Positions 1 through 6,516 of a stretch of 9,609 nucleotides of DNA are shown in pieces. A program made the translations under genes and the position numbers. Within the stretch, counting starts at the first letter, position 1. Each line of letters starts with the position of its first letter. Source of the DNA: CAJQND01 sp051010055 (GTDB taxonomy: Bacteria > Pseudomonadota > Alphaproteobacteria > Rhizobiales > CAJQND01); assembly GCA_051010055.1 (NCBI GenBank), contig JBPCVY010000069.1:1-9609 (forward strand). The letters are read 5' to 3'. The notes under the pieces were generated by a model. It searched no databases. It was given only the letters and a program-made list of their open reading frames with translations, and was not told the origin of the DNA.

Positions 1-2
1 GA

Positions 3-1169
3 ATTGGGCTATTCATCGTCACATCAACCGTGGGCCGGGCGTGGTGCGGCTATACCTGCCCGCAAACGGTTTGGGTTGATCTCTACCTGGTAGTTGAGCG
101 CTGGATTGAAGGCGATCGCAATGCCCGCATCAAGCTCGATAAAGCCCCCTGGAGCGGCGACAAAATCACCAAGCGCGTTTCCAAACATGTCATCTGGATT
201 TTGATTGCCATTGCTACAGGTGGCGCCTGGATCTTCTACTTTGCCGATGCTCCATCGCTGGCGCGGAACCTGGTGACCGGAGAGGCGCCATTTGTTGCCT
301 ATTCCACCGTCGCCATTTTGACCGCGACCACATACATATTTGCCGGGTTCATGCGAGAACAAGTGTGCACCTACATGTGCCCGTGGCCGCGCATTCAAGG
401 CGCCATGCTGGATGAAGATTCGCTTGTTGTGACCTACAATGATTGGCGTGGCGAGCCCCGCTCGCGCCATCAGAAGAAGGCTGCAAAAGCTGGCGAAACC
501 GTTGGCGATTGCGTTGATTGCAATGCCTGCGTTGCCGTTTGCCCCATGGGTATCGATATCCGTGACGGCCAGCAGCTTGAATGCATCACGTGCGCCTTGT
601 GCATCGATGCTTGTGACAATGTGATGGAGAAAATCGGCAAGCCGAAAAACCTCATATCCTACACGACGCTGCGGGACTACAACACAAATGCGACGGGAGG
701 CGATGCGCCCACAACGTGGCGTTCGTTCATCCGCCCCCGCACGCTGATATATGTAGGCGTTTGGTGTCTAATCGGCCTTGTCATGCTTTGTGTGCTGGCC
801 ACCCGCGACCGTATGGGCATAAACGTTCTTCATGACCGCAATCCGCTGTTTGTCCAACTGTCAGATGGCGGCATCCGCAATGGCTACACGGTGAAAATTT
901 TAAATATGGAATTGCGCCCGCGAACCTTCACGCTCGACCTTAATGGACTTGAAGGCGCGACAATGGTGATGGCTGGTTCAGATGCAGCACCAGGACGGCG
1001 GCTTATGATTGAGGTAGGCCCCGACAAGCTGCGTACGGTGCAGGTTTACGTCAGCGCTGCACCAACTGGTCTTGCCGGAGAAACGACTTCTTTCCAGTTT
1101 GTCGCCACCGAGGTGGAAGGCAGGGAAACGGCCACATATGACGCGGCATTCAAGGCGCCGAAACAATGA
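3..1169 (+). CDS. ccoG: CcoG/FixG, cbb3 oxidase assembly ferredoxin-like membrane protein (5' truncated)
   Basis: The protein is a membrane-anchored iron-sulfur protein needed for cbb3-type cytochrome c oxidase assembly. The family is reported to act as a cupric reductase that supplies Cu(I) to the CcoI route. The frame is open from the window edge, so the true start lies upstream. The 388 residues seen are roughly 100 short of usual family length. Visible in order are a CGYTCP (CxxxCP) motif near the edge, hydrophobic segments around 190-250 and 290-350, a second CxxxCP motif (CTYMCP, near 367), and two [4Fe-4S] cysteine sets. The first set is CxxCxxCxxxCP with codons at 510, 519, 528 and 540; the second is CxxCxxCxxxCD at 582, 591, 600 and 612. 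A further membrane segment near 735-795 and a periplasmic Ig-like FixG C-terminal domain complete it. The stop overlaps the ccoH start as ATGA. The second cluster ending CD rather than CP is typical of FixG. Identity is secure. Confidence 0.96.
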   Translation: MGLFIVTSTVGRAWCGYTCPQTVWVDLYLVVERWIEGDRNARIKLDKAPWSGDKITKRVSKHVIWILIAIATGGAWIFYFADAPSLARNLVTGEAPFVAYSTVAILTATTYIFAGFMREQVCTYMCPWPRIQGAMLDEDSLVVTYNDWRGEPRSRHQKKAAKAGETVGDCVDCNACVAVCPMGIDIRDGQQLECITCALCIDACDNVMEKIGKPKNLISYTTLRDYNTNATGGDAPTTWRSFIRPRTLIYVGVWCLIGLVMLCVLATRDRMGINVLHDRNPLFVQLSDGGIRNGYTVKILNMELRPRTFTLDLNGLEGATMVMAGSDAAPGRRLMIEVGPDKLRTVQVYVSAAPTGLAGETTSFQFVATEVEGRETATYDAAFKAPKQ

Positions 1170-1651
1170 TTTCATCCAAGCCAAAAGAGTTTACCGGCAA
1201 ACACATGATTGCTCTGGTGTGCGCGTTCTTCGGCACGATCATCGCTGTAAATCTTGTGCTGGCCTATTTTGCAATTGGCACCTGGACAGGGCTTGTTGTG
1301 CCCAACAGCTACGTGGCGAGCCAGGAATATAACGCCAAGCTGGAAGATGGCCGGCGCATGAAGGAACTGGGCTGGACGGCAAATCTAAAGGCAACTGCCA
1401 AAAGTATCGAGCTTGAACTGTTCGGTAAATCCGGCGATGCGCTGGCCGGCGCGGACGTTCGTGCGCTCATAAAACGGCCAACCCATGAGGCAAAAGACAG
1501 GGCCGTTCAACTGGTGGAAAGCCAGCCCGGCGTTTACGTTGCGGCAGAAAAGCTGCTGCCGGGTGCATGGGACATTGATGTTACTGCGACCGATACCCGA
1601 AAACGGCAAATCCGGCGTATTTTCAGCGTTGTGATTCCGGAGGCAGGTTGA
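1166..1651 (+). CDS. ccoH: CcoH/FixH, cbb3 oxidase assembly protein
   Basis: This 161-residue protein fits the FixH family, which helps assemble or stabilise the cbb3 oxidase at the cytoplasmic membrane. A short basic N-terminus (KPKEFTGKH) leads into one transmembrane segment at about residues 14-38. The rest is a periplasmic domain carrying the family's VxSxxYN-like stretch (SYVASQEYNAKL) just after the membrane and an Ig-like beta-rich remainder. The ATG overlaps the ccoG stop by four bases (ATGA) and no strong ribosome site precedes it, which suggests translational coupling to ccoG. The ccoI start follows one base after the stop. Family assignment rests on topology, the post-membrane motif and position between ccoG and ccoI. 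Confidence 0.93.
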   Translation: MISSKPKEFTGKHMIALVCAFFGTIIAVNLVLAYFAIGTWTGLVVPNSYVASQEYNAKLEDGRRMKELGWTANLKATAKSIELELFGKSGDALAGADVRALIKRPTHEAKDRAVQLVESQPGVYVAAEKLLPGAWDIDVTATDTRKRQIRRIFSVVIPEAG

Positions 1652-1652
1652 A

Positions 1653-3980
1653 ATGGCCTGTTGTGATACAGCCACTCAGGACTCGCGTCCTGAACCGGTA
1701 TCTGCAGACATTACATCAGGCTTTGAACCCTGGGTGCGCGAAGGCCAAAACGGCGCCCGGCGAATAGACCTTCTGGCCCCTGGAATTCACTGTGCAGGCT
1801 GCATATCGCGCATTGAAAAGGCGCTCAAAGCCACACCGGGCGTGACACACGCACGGGTAAATCTTTCAACCCGCCGCATTGCGATCGAATGGGAAGATGG
1901 CAAGGCGGATGCAGAAGAGCTCGCGGGCGCCGTTTCTGCGCTTGGTTACGATGTGCGGCCGTTCAACCCTGAAGAGGCCGGTGTTGCGGCGGAAAATGAA
2001 ACGGGCAGGGCGCTATTGCGCGCGCTTGCTGTTGCCGGGTTTGCGGCGGCAAATATCATGCTTTTATCCGTGTCAGTATGGTCGGGCGCTGACGGGCCAA
2101 CGCGCGATCTTTTCCATTGGCTTTCTGCCCTGATTGCCATACCGGCCATCGGCTATGCGGGGCAGCCATTTTTCAGATCCGCATGGAGGGCGCTTTCTAA
2201 CCGCACCCTCAACATGGATGTGCCCATCTCATTGGCCGTACTGCTTGCTGCAGGCCTAAGCCTGTATGAGGTTTCACGTCATGGCGAGGAGGCGTTTTTC
2301 GATGCCTCCGTTACCCTTCTCTTCTTCCTTTTGATAGGGCGCTATCTGGATCACATGATGCGTTCCAACGCCCGTTCGGCGGTAACGCAGCTTCTCTCCC
2401 TCAATGCGACCGGGGCAAACGTTGTTGGCAGCCATGGCGAAAACGCGTTCATGCCAATCGATAAAGTTAAGCCGGGCATGGTTGTTGCGGTTGCTGTCGG
2501 TGAGAAGATACCGGTCGATGGTGAAGTGATTATCGGTGTTTCCGATGTTGACCGGTCGATGGTGACTGGAGAAAGCGTTCCTGATCCCGCTGAGCCTGGA
2601 ACTGCAGTTCAGGCTGGCACTGTAAACCTTTCAGGCCCGTTGGAAATTCGCGTTACGGCTGTGGGAGAAGACACATTCCTTGCTGAAATTGTCCGCCTCA
2701 TGGAGGCGGCAGAAGAGGGCAAGGCTGGCTATATGCGACTTGCAGACAGGGCCGCGCAAGTTTATGCGCCGGTGGTGCACATTCTTGCGGTTCTGACTTT
2801 CTTGGGCTGGATGTGGTGGACCGGCGGTGACTGGCGCATGTCGATTTTCACAGCGGTTGCAGTGCTTATCATCACCTGCCCCTGCGCCCTGGGGCTTGCG
2901 GTGCCGGCGGTGCAAATCGTTGCCAGCGGCATGCTGTTCAAGCGCGGTATATACCTCAAAGACGGCACAGCCCTAGAGCGTCTCGCAGAGATTGACACAG
3001 TGTTGTTCGACAAAACCGGCACACTGACGGTTGGCGCGCCGAAGCTTTCCGGCCAGGTGAACGCTGATCCGCAGACGCTGGCGATTGCGGGCGGCCTTGC
3101 CAAAAACAGCAGCCATCCATTGTCGCGCGCGCTTATGGGTGCGATTAGAGAGTTAGGGATTAAACCGGCCAATGTTACCGGTGTCACTGAGCATCCCGGC
3201 CACGGCCTTGAAGGGAAATTTAGTGGCCAAACCGTTCGTTTGGGCAAAAGGGATTGGTGCAGTGCGGACAAAGATGCCGATGTCCGCGCAGAAAGCGATG
3301 GTTTGCTTGAGATTTGCCTGAGTGTTGCTGGCAAGAAGGCGGTGTTCTTCAGGTTTGAGGATGAAATCCGCGCTGATGCGAGCAGCGTTGTCCGCGAGTT
3401 TGAGCGGCTTGGCTGTGAAACCGGTATTGTTTCCGGCGACCGCCAAAGCGCAGTGGCTAAAGTTGCCGGGCAAACCGGCGTCCAGCATTTTCATGCGGGC
3501 TGGACGCCCCAAGAGAAAGCTTCCTATATCGCCGATCTCGAGCGCTCAGGCCGCAAGGCACTGATGGTTGGAGACGGCATTAACGATGCCCCCGCCCTTG
3601 CTGCTGCCCATGCCTCCATGGCGCCGTCTTCTGCAAGTGATGTCGGGCGTATGGCCGCTGATTTGGTTTTTGTCGGCGTGCGCCTTGGCCCCGTCTTTAC
3701 ATCCTGGCAAATTGCAAAAGGGGCGCGGCGCCATATCACGCAAAACTTCGCCATTGCGGCGGTTTACAACATGATTGCCGTGCCCGTAGCAGTCCTTGGA
3801 TTTGCCTCGCCGCTGGTTGCCGCTGTGGCAATGTCCGTTTCGTCCCTGATAGTGACGGGCAACGCATTGCGGTTACGCCTGATGGGAGGGCTCGAATTCG
3901 AACAAAACCAGCTCGCCCCGACTTCCAGCGATGCTGATGCATCTGCAGTTGATCGCTCTGGTGAAAGGCAAGCAGCATGA
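1653..3980 (+). CDS. ccoI: CcoI/FixI, P1B-type copper-transporting ATPase
   Basis: This is a copper P-type ATPase of 775 residues that exports Cu(I) across the inner membrane for insertion into the CuB site of the cbb3 oxidase. The N-terminus has MACC, as in many FixI proteins, then an HMA metal-binding domain with HCAGC (Cys47 and Cys50). Catalytic landmarks are in order: TGES at Thr305, the CPC metal site in the membrane (Cys409-Pro-Cys411), the phosphorylated Asp453 in DKTGT, the His488-Pro nucleotide-binding motif, and GDGINDAP with Asp641. Near the C-terminus YN and MSVSS complete the membrane signature of the Cu(I) (P1B-1) class. The ATG is preceded by GGAGG at 1639-1643, inside the end of ccoH. 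The C-terminus ends in a polar tail of about 30 residues after the last membrane helix, and its stop overlaps ccoS as ATGA. All key residues are present, so the enzyme should be active. Confidence 0.97.
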   Translation: MACCDTATQDSRPEPVSADITSGFEPWVREGQNGARRIDLLAPGIHCAGCISRIEKALKATPGVTHARVNLSTRRIAIEWEDGKADAEELAGAVSALGYDVRPFNPEEAGVAAENETGRALLRALAVAGFAAANIMLLSVSVWSGADGPTRDLFHWLSALIAIPAIGYAGQPFFRSAWRALSNRTLNMDVPISLAVLLAAGLSLYEVSRHGEEAFFDASVTLLFFLLIGRYLDHMMRSNARSAVTQLLSLNATGANVVGSHGENAFMPIDKVKPGMVVAVAVGEKIPVDGEVIIGVSDVDRSMVTGESVPDPAEPGTAVQAGTVNLSGPLEIRVTAVGEDTFLAEIVRLMEAAEEGKAGYMRLADRAAQVYAPVVHILAVLTFLGWMWWTGGDWRMSIFTAVAVLIITCPCALGLAVPAVQIVASGMLFKRGIYLKDGTALERLAEIDTVLFDKTGTLTVGAPKLSGQVNADPQTLAIAGGLAKNSSHPLSRALMGAIRELGIKPANVTGVTEHPGHGLEGKFSGQTVRLGKRDWCSADKDADVRAESDGLLEICLSVAGKKAVFFRFEDEIRADASSVVREFERLGCETGIVSGDRQSAVAKVAGQTGVQHFHAGWTPQEKASYIADLERSGRKALMVGDGINDAPALAAAHASMAPSSASDVGRMAADLVFVGVRLGPVFTSWQIAKGARRHITQNFAIAAVYNMIAVPVAVLGFASPLVAAVAMSVSSLIVTGNALRLRLMGGLEFEQNQLAPTSSDADASAVDRSGERQAA

Positions 3981-4144
3981 ACGGTTTGCTGCTTCTCATA
4001 CCGATTGCTTTGCTTCTTGGCCTTGTGGGCCTTGGTGCGTTTTTGTGGGCGCTCAAGTCTGGCCAGTTCGACGATTTGGAAGGGGCGGCTCACCGGATTT
4101 TGGAAGATGACGAAGAAGACGTTACCGGACAATCAAAAAAATAG
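3977..4144 (+). CDS. ccoS: CcoS/FixS, small cbb3 oxidase maturation protein
   Basis: This short gene encodes 55 residues. It begins MNGLLLLIPIALLLGLVG, a single membrane helix (about residues 3-25). It continues with the family hallmark FLWALKSGQFDDLEGAAHRI and an acidic tail (EDDEED) ending in Lys-Lys. The CcoS family is required for cofactor (heme and CuB) insertion into the CcoN subunit, and the LWxxKSGQFDDLEGxxxRIL block is diagnostic. The ATG overlaps the ccoI stop by four bases, with AAAGG at 3964-3968 as a likely ribosome site, so it is the last gene of the ccoGHIS operon. Length is normal for the family. Confidence 0.95.
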   Translation: MNGLLLLIPIALLLGLVGLGAFLWALKSGQFDDLEGAAHRILEDDEEDVTGQSKK

Positions 4145-4217
4145 CGCCGGAAATTAACGTTTCCCCAAGCCAATCACCTTAAATTCTGTGTGTCGACATA
4201 CAGGGTTTGGGAACAAG

Positions 4218-5879
4218 ATGGTTGCACTGGCCGTTGCTCAAGACACAGAGGCAGAACGCCTTGATGCTCTAAGAGAGTACCGCATTATGGACACGCCGGC
4301 CGATGATTCGTTCCAGCGGATCGCTGAGCTTGCATGCAATTTGCTCGATGCGGATAACTCGGCAATTTCCTTCGTTGAAGCAGACCGCTGCTGGAAGAAG
4401 GCCTCCGTGGGCTGGGTTATTCAGGATGCGCCGCGCGATGTGGGGCTTTCAAACTATGTCATCGAGCAGGGGCGCACGGTGGTTATTCCCGATGCCCTTG
4501 AAGACCCGGAAGTTTCTGAACTGTTGCCGGTGCGCCAGAATGTGGGCCGGTTTTTTGCCGGCGCGCCGCTAGTAACACCAACGGGATATGCCATTGGTGC
4601 GATAATAGTTTCCAAAGCAAAACCGGATGAAGACGCACCGGAAATCCACGAAAAGCTGGAGTTGCTCGCAGAATTGACGATGGATCATCTGCGGTTGCAC
4701 CGGTTACGGTTGGAGTATGACCGCGAATCCCGCGCGCGCCGGGTTCACGAGTTGCAATTGCTCGACCAGCGTGTGGCGCTTGAGCGCAATGACAGGCTTT
4801 TCGCGCAGCTTTCCGTACTTGCCAGTATCGGCGCCTGGGAAGTTGACCTTGCTGAAGGCAGGCTCACCTGGTCTCCGGAGGTTTTCCGTATCCATGACAT
4901 GGAAATGGGTGAACCGCCGACATTTGAAAAGGCCATTGAATATTATGAAGATGATGCCCGTGAAACAGTGCGTAATCATCTCACCGAAGCGCTGCAAACC
5001 GGCGAGCCGTTTGAGTATGTGCTGCCATTGATCACTGCGGATGGTAACCGCAAGTGGGTTAAGGCAATCGGCGAAGTTCAGCAAATTGGCGACAAGCCGA
5101 TAAGCATTTTTGGTACCTTCCAGGACGTAACCGAACAACGGCGTACCGAAGAAAACCTGAGGCAGGCTCAGAAGATGGAAGCCGTCGGCCAGCTCACGGG
5201 CGGAATTGCGCATGATTTCAATAATCTGCTGACGGTTATCATGGGCAATCTGCAACTTCAGCTGGGTGCTGGGAATTTCGATGAAAAGGCCGAAAAGCAA
5301 ATTCAGGCAGCTTATGATGCAGCCATGCGCGGGGCCGAGCTTACCCGCCGCCTGCTGGCGTTCTCGCGCAAGCAGGTTCTGGAAAGCGAAACAGTTGTTG
5401 TCAATGCCATCATCAACGATATGCGCGATATGATTGTCCGTTCCATTGGTGAGACTATTGAGCTCGAAATGATACCTAACCGGCGTTTGTGGCCGGTCAG
5501 CATTGATCCGGGACAACTTGAAGCAGCAATCTTGAACCTTGCCATCAATGCCCGCGATGCCATGCCAGACGGTGGAGAGCTCAAAATTGCCACCAACAAT
5601 ATTTTTGTCGGCGACAACACGGAAATCGAGGTGGGCAAGTTTAACCGCGGGCCGTGTGTTTTGATTTCTGTTTCAGATACGGGCACCGGTATTCCCGAAG
5701 AGCTTCACGAGCAGGTTTTCCAGCCATTCTTTACAACCAAACCGGAAGGGGCAGGCAGCGGGCTCGGACTTTCCATGGTGTTTGGTTTTGTCAAACAAAG
5801 CGGTGGAAACATTGAAATTGAAAGCACGGTGGGTGAGGGAACAACCTTTAAAATCTTCCTGCCGGCAACCATCGTCTGA
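4218..5879 (+). CDS. GAF-PAS sensor histidine kinase without receiver domain
   Basis: This is a soluble two-component sensor kinase of 553 residues from the ATG at 4218, which has GGGA at 4209-4212 ahead of it. An in-frame GTG at 4188 would add ten residues but lacks a ribosome site. The domains are: a GAF domain (about 8-165) opening ERLDALREYRIMDTP, a start typical of stand-alone GAF sensors; a PAS domain with PAC end (about 195-308, ending DVTEQRR); HisKA with GGIAHDFNNLL and the phospho-accepting His332; and an HATPase_c domain with N box (LAINARDAMPDGG, Asn444), G1 box (DTGTGIP, Asp487), F box (FFTTKPEG) and G2 box (GSGLGLS, near 514). There is no transmembrane helix, no receiver domain and no response regulator gene in the window, so its partner is unknown. 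It starts 73 bases after ccoS and may be read from the cco operon. The PAS gives no clear sign of heme binding, so I do not call it FixL. Signal sensed: unknown. Confidence 0.9.
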   Translation: MVALAVAQDTEAERLDALREYRIMDTPADDSFQRIAELACNLLDADNSAISFVEADRCWKKASVGWVIQDAPRDVGLSNYVIEQGRTVVIPDALEDPEVSELLPVRQNVGRFFAGAPLVTPTGYAIGAIIVSKAKPDEDAPEIHEKLELLAELTMDHLRLHRLRLEYDRESRARRVHELQLLDQRVALERNDRLFAQLSVLASIGAWEVDLAEGRLTWSPEVFRIHDMEMGEPPTFEKAIEYYEDDARETVRNHLTEALQTGEPFEYVLPLITADGNRKWVKAIGEVQQIGDKPISIFGTFQDVTEQRRTEENLRQAQKMEAVGQLTGGIAHDFNNLLTVIMGNLQLQLGAGNFDEKAEKQIQAAYDAAMRGAELTRRLLAFSRKQVLESETVVVNAIINDMRDMIVRSIGETIELEMIPNRRLWPVSIDPGQLEAAILNLAINARDAMPDGGELKIATNNIFVGDNTEIEVGKFNRGPCVLISVSDTGTGIPEELHEQVFQPFFTTKPEGAGSGLGLSMVFGFVKQSGGNIEIESTVGEGTTFKIFLPATIV

Positions 5880-5895
5880 CAAATTTCCCTGCCCA

Positions 5896-5909
5896 TTGAG
5901 CTGAATCAA
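5896..5909. promoter_or_regulatory. Candidate FNR/FixK-type box before the BA14K gene
   Basis: The sequence TTGAGCTGAATCAA has perfect TTGA and TCAA half-sites six bases apart and matches the FNR/FixK consensus TTGAT-N4-ATCAA at nine of ten fixed positions. It lies 87 bases upstream of the BA14K start codon, in an AT-rich gap. It overlaps the best sigma-70 -35 element there, so its centre is not at the standard activating distance from the clearest -10. It could repress, act with another -10, or be chance. Confidence 0.4.
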
Positions 5910-5924
5910 AAATACATTTAAAAT
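5896..5924 (+). promoter_or_regulatory. Candidate sigma-70-like promoter of the BA14K gene
   Basis: TTGAGC (5896-5901, four of six matches to the -35 consensus) is followed after 17 bases by TAAAAT (5919-5924, five of six matches to the -10). This predicts a start near 5931. An overlapping TATAAC at 5924-5929 is an alternative -10. The gap is AT-rich, so some matches are expected by chance. Confidence 0.35.
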
Positions 5925-5972
5925 ATAACTAATTTGATCTTGCAGCTATATCGCAAGACCGATTCGATAATT

Positions 5973-5999
5973 TTTGAAAATTTTGAGAATTTCGAGATG
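5973..5999 (+). repeat. Three imperfect 9-base tandem units at the BA14K start
   Basis: TTTGAAAAT, TTTGAGAAT and TTCGAGATG run back to back, the last unit containing the chosen ATG. If the frame were translated from upstream they would encode FEN, FEN, FEM. The units occupy the place where a ribosome site would be expected and supply only GAG as a Shine-Dalgarno core. Confidence 0.55.
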
Positions 6000-6416
6000 T
6001 TTAAATCTTCTTTTTTCGCATATTCCGCCGCACTTATTCTCTCTGGATCAGCTTTTTTCAGCACCACAGTCGAACCTCAAGCCGCTCAGGCTCATACCGC
6101 CGGACACAAGACCACTCCGATTATCTCACTCCGCAAATTGATAATCAAACCTGCAGCCCATAAACGGCGGCGCTACCGGCACAAGCAGCGCGGCTTTAGG
6201 CATTTCTATGGTGGCTTCTGGTATGCATCGCCCTGGTGGTTGTTCGGGCCGCCAGTGTTCGGACCAACCATTGTTATCACCACCCAGCCGCGCTACCGGG
6301 CCAGCAGGCATGTGCGCTGGTGCCTAAACAAATACCGCTCCTACAGACCGCGCACCTACCTCTACCTTGCCTATAGCGGGCGCTACCGGGTGTGCCGGAG
6401 CCCTTATCGGCCCTGA
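5997..6416 (+). CDS. Secreted BA14K-family protein
   Basis: This 139-residue protein carries a signal peptide with likely cleavage after AQA (residue 32). It then has a basic stretch rich in Arg, Lys and His (about 55-68), an aromatic and Gly/Pro-rich hydrophobic patch (FYGGFWYASPWWLFGPP, about 70-86), and the BA14K C-terminal motif. In that motif HVRWCLNKYRSY is followed by YLAYSGRYRVCRSPY, with the two conserved cysteines at 109 and 133. The family is named after the Brucella 14-kDa immunoreactive, lectin-like protein and is common in Hyphomicrobiales. Its exact role is not settled, and an envelope or surface function is likely. I chose the ATG at 5997 because it gives a clean signal peptide; a TTG at 5934 in the same frame would add a polar 21-residue N-terminus. 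The ribosome site is weak (GAG-rich). The nonamer repeat just ahead is listed separately. Confidence 0.8.
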   Translation: MFKSSFFAYSAALILSGSAFFSTTVEPQAAQAHTAGHKTTPIISLRKLIIKPAAHKRRRYRHKQRGFRHFYGGFWYASPWWLFGPPVFGPTIVITTQPRYRASRHVRWCLNKYRSYRPRTYLYLAYSGRYRVCRSPYRP

Positions 6417-6436
6417 TAAATTTAGCATAGGCAATT

Positions 6437-6450
6437 TTGATTTCGGTCAA
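6437..6450. promoter_or_regulatory. Candidate FNR/FixK-type box before ppk2
   Basis: TTGATTTCGGTCAA has perfect TTGA and TCAA half-sites spaced by six bases and matches TTGAT-N4-ATCAA at nine of ten fixed positions. A possible -10, TATCTA, lies at 6473-6478. If transcription starts seven bases after it, at 6485, the box is centred at -41.5, the standard class II position for FNR/FixK activators. The -10 itself is poor (three of six matches), which is common at activator-dependent promoters. The ppk2 start codon is 67 bases beyond the box. Confidence 0.5.
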
Positions 6451-6505
6451 TGCGCACGCCCAAATGATGGACTATCTAGGAAGACGGAGAGGTATGTCCA
6501 AAATT

Positions 6506-6511
6506 GGGAGG
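6506..6511 (+). promoter_or_regulatory. Ribosome binding site deciding the ppk2 start
   Basis: GGGAGG stands five bases before the ATG at 6517. No comparable site precedes the earlier in-frame start-like codon at 6367, which lies inside the BA14K gene. The site therefore fixes the ppk2 start at 6517. Confidence 0.8.
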
Positions 6512-6516
6512 TCCAA

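Noticed and set aside
2762..3334. A 190-codon open frame on the minus strand
   Set aside because: It is antisense to the catalytic core of ccoI and shows no coherent domain; it is a by-product of GC-rich codon use.
3764..4132. A 122-codon minus-strand frame across the ccoI-ccoS junction
   Set aside because: It is antisense to the ccoI end and to the clearly recognisable ccoS, with no domain signature.
4188..4217. GTG at 4188 as the kinase start
   Set aside because: No ribosome site precedes it; the ATG at 4218 has GGGA at suitable spacing and begins just before the GAF domain.
4145..4217. Promoter or terminator between ccoS and the kinase
   Set aside because: There is no stable GC-rich hairpin with a T run, and the only -35/-10 guess (TTAACG then TTAAAT, 19 bases apart) is too weak to report.
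4704..5516. A 270-codon open frame on the minus strand
   Set aside because: It lies wholly inside the histidine kinase gene, whose frame carries a full set of kinase motifs; the antisense translation has no recognisable domain.
4218..5879. Naming the kinase FixL
   Set aside because: FixL has a heme-binding PAS and usually a neighbouring fixJ. This protein has GAF plus PAS without an evident heme signature, and no fixJ is present here.
6169..6387. Three copies of CGCTACCGG in the BA14K gene as a DNA repeat
   Set aside because: All three are in frame and encode Arg-Tyr-Arg in an Arg/Tyr-rich protein, so protein composition explains them.
6404..6419. TTATC-N6-GATAA hairpin at the end of the BA14K gene as a terminator
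   Set aside because: The stem is only five base pairs, AT-rich, and is not followed by a run of T.
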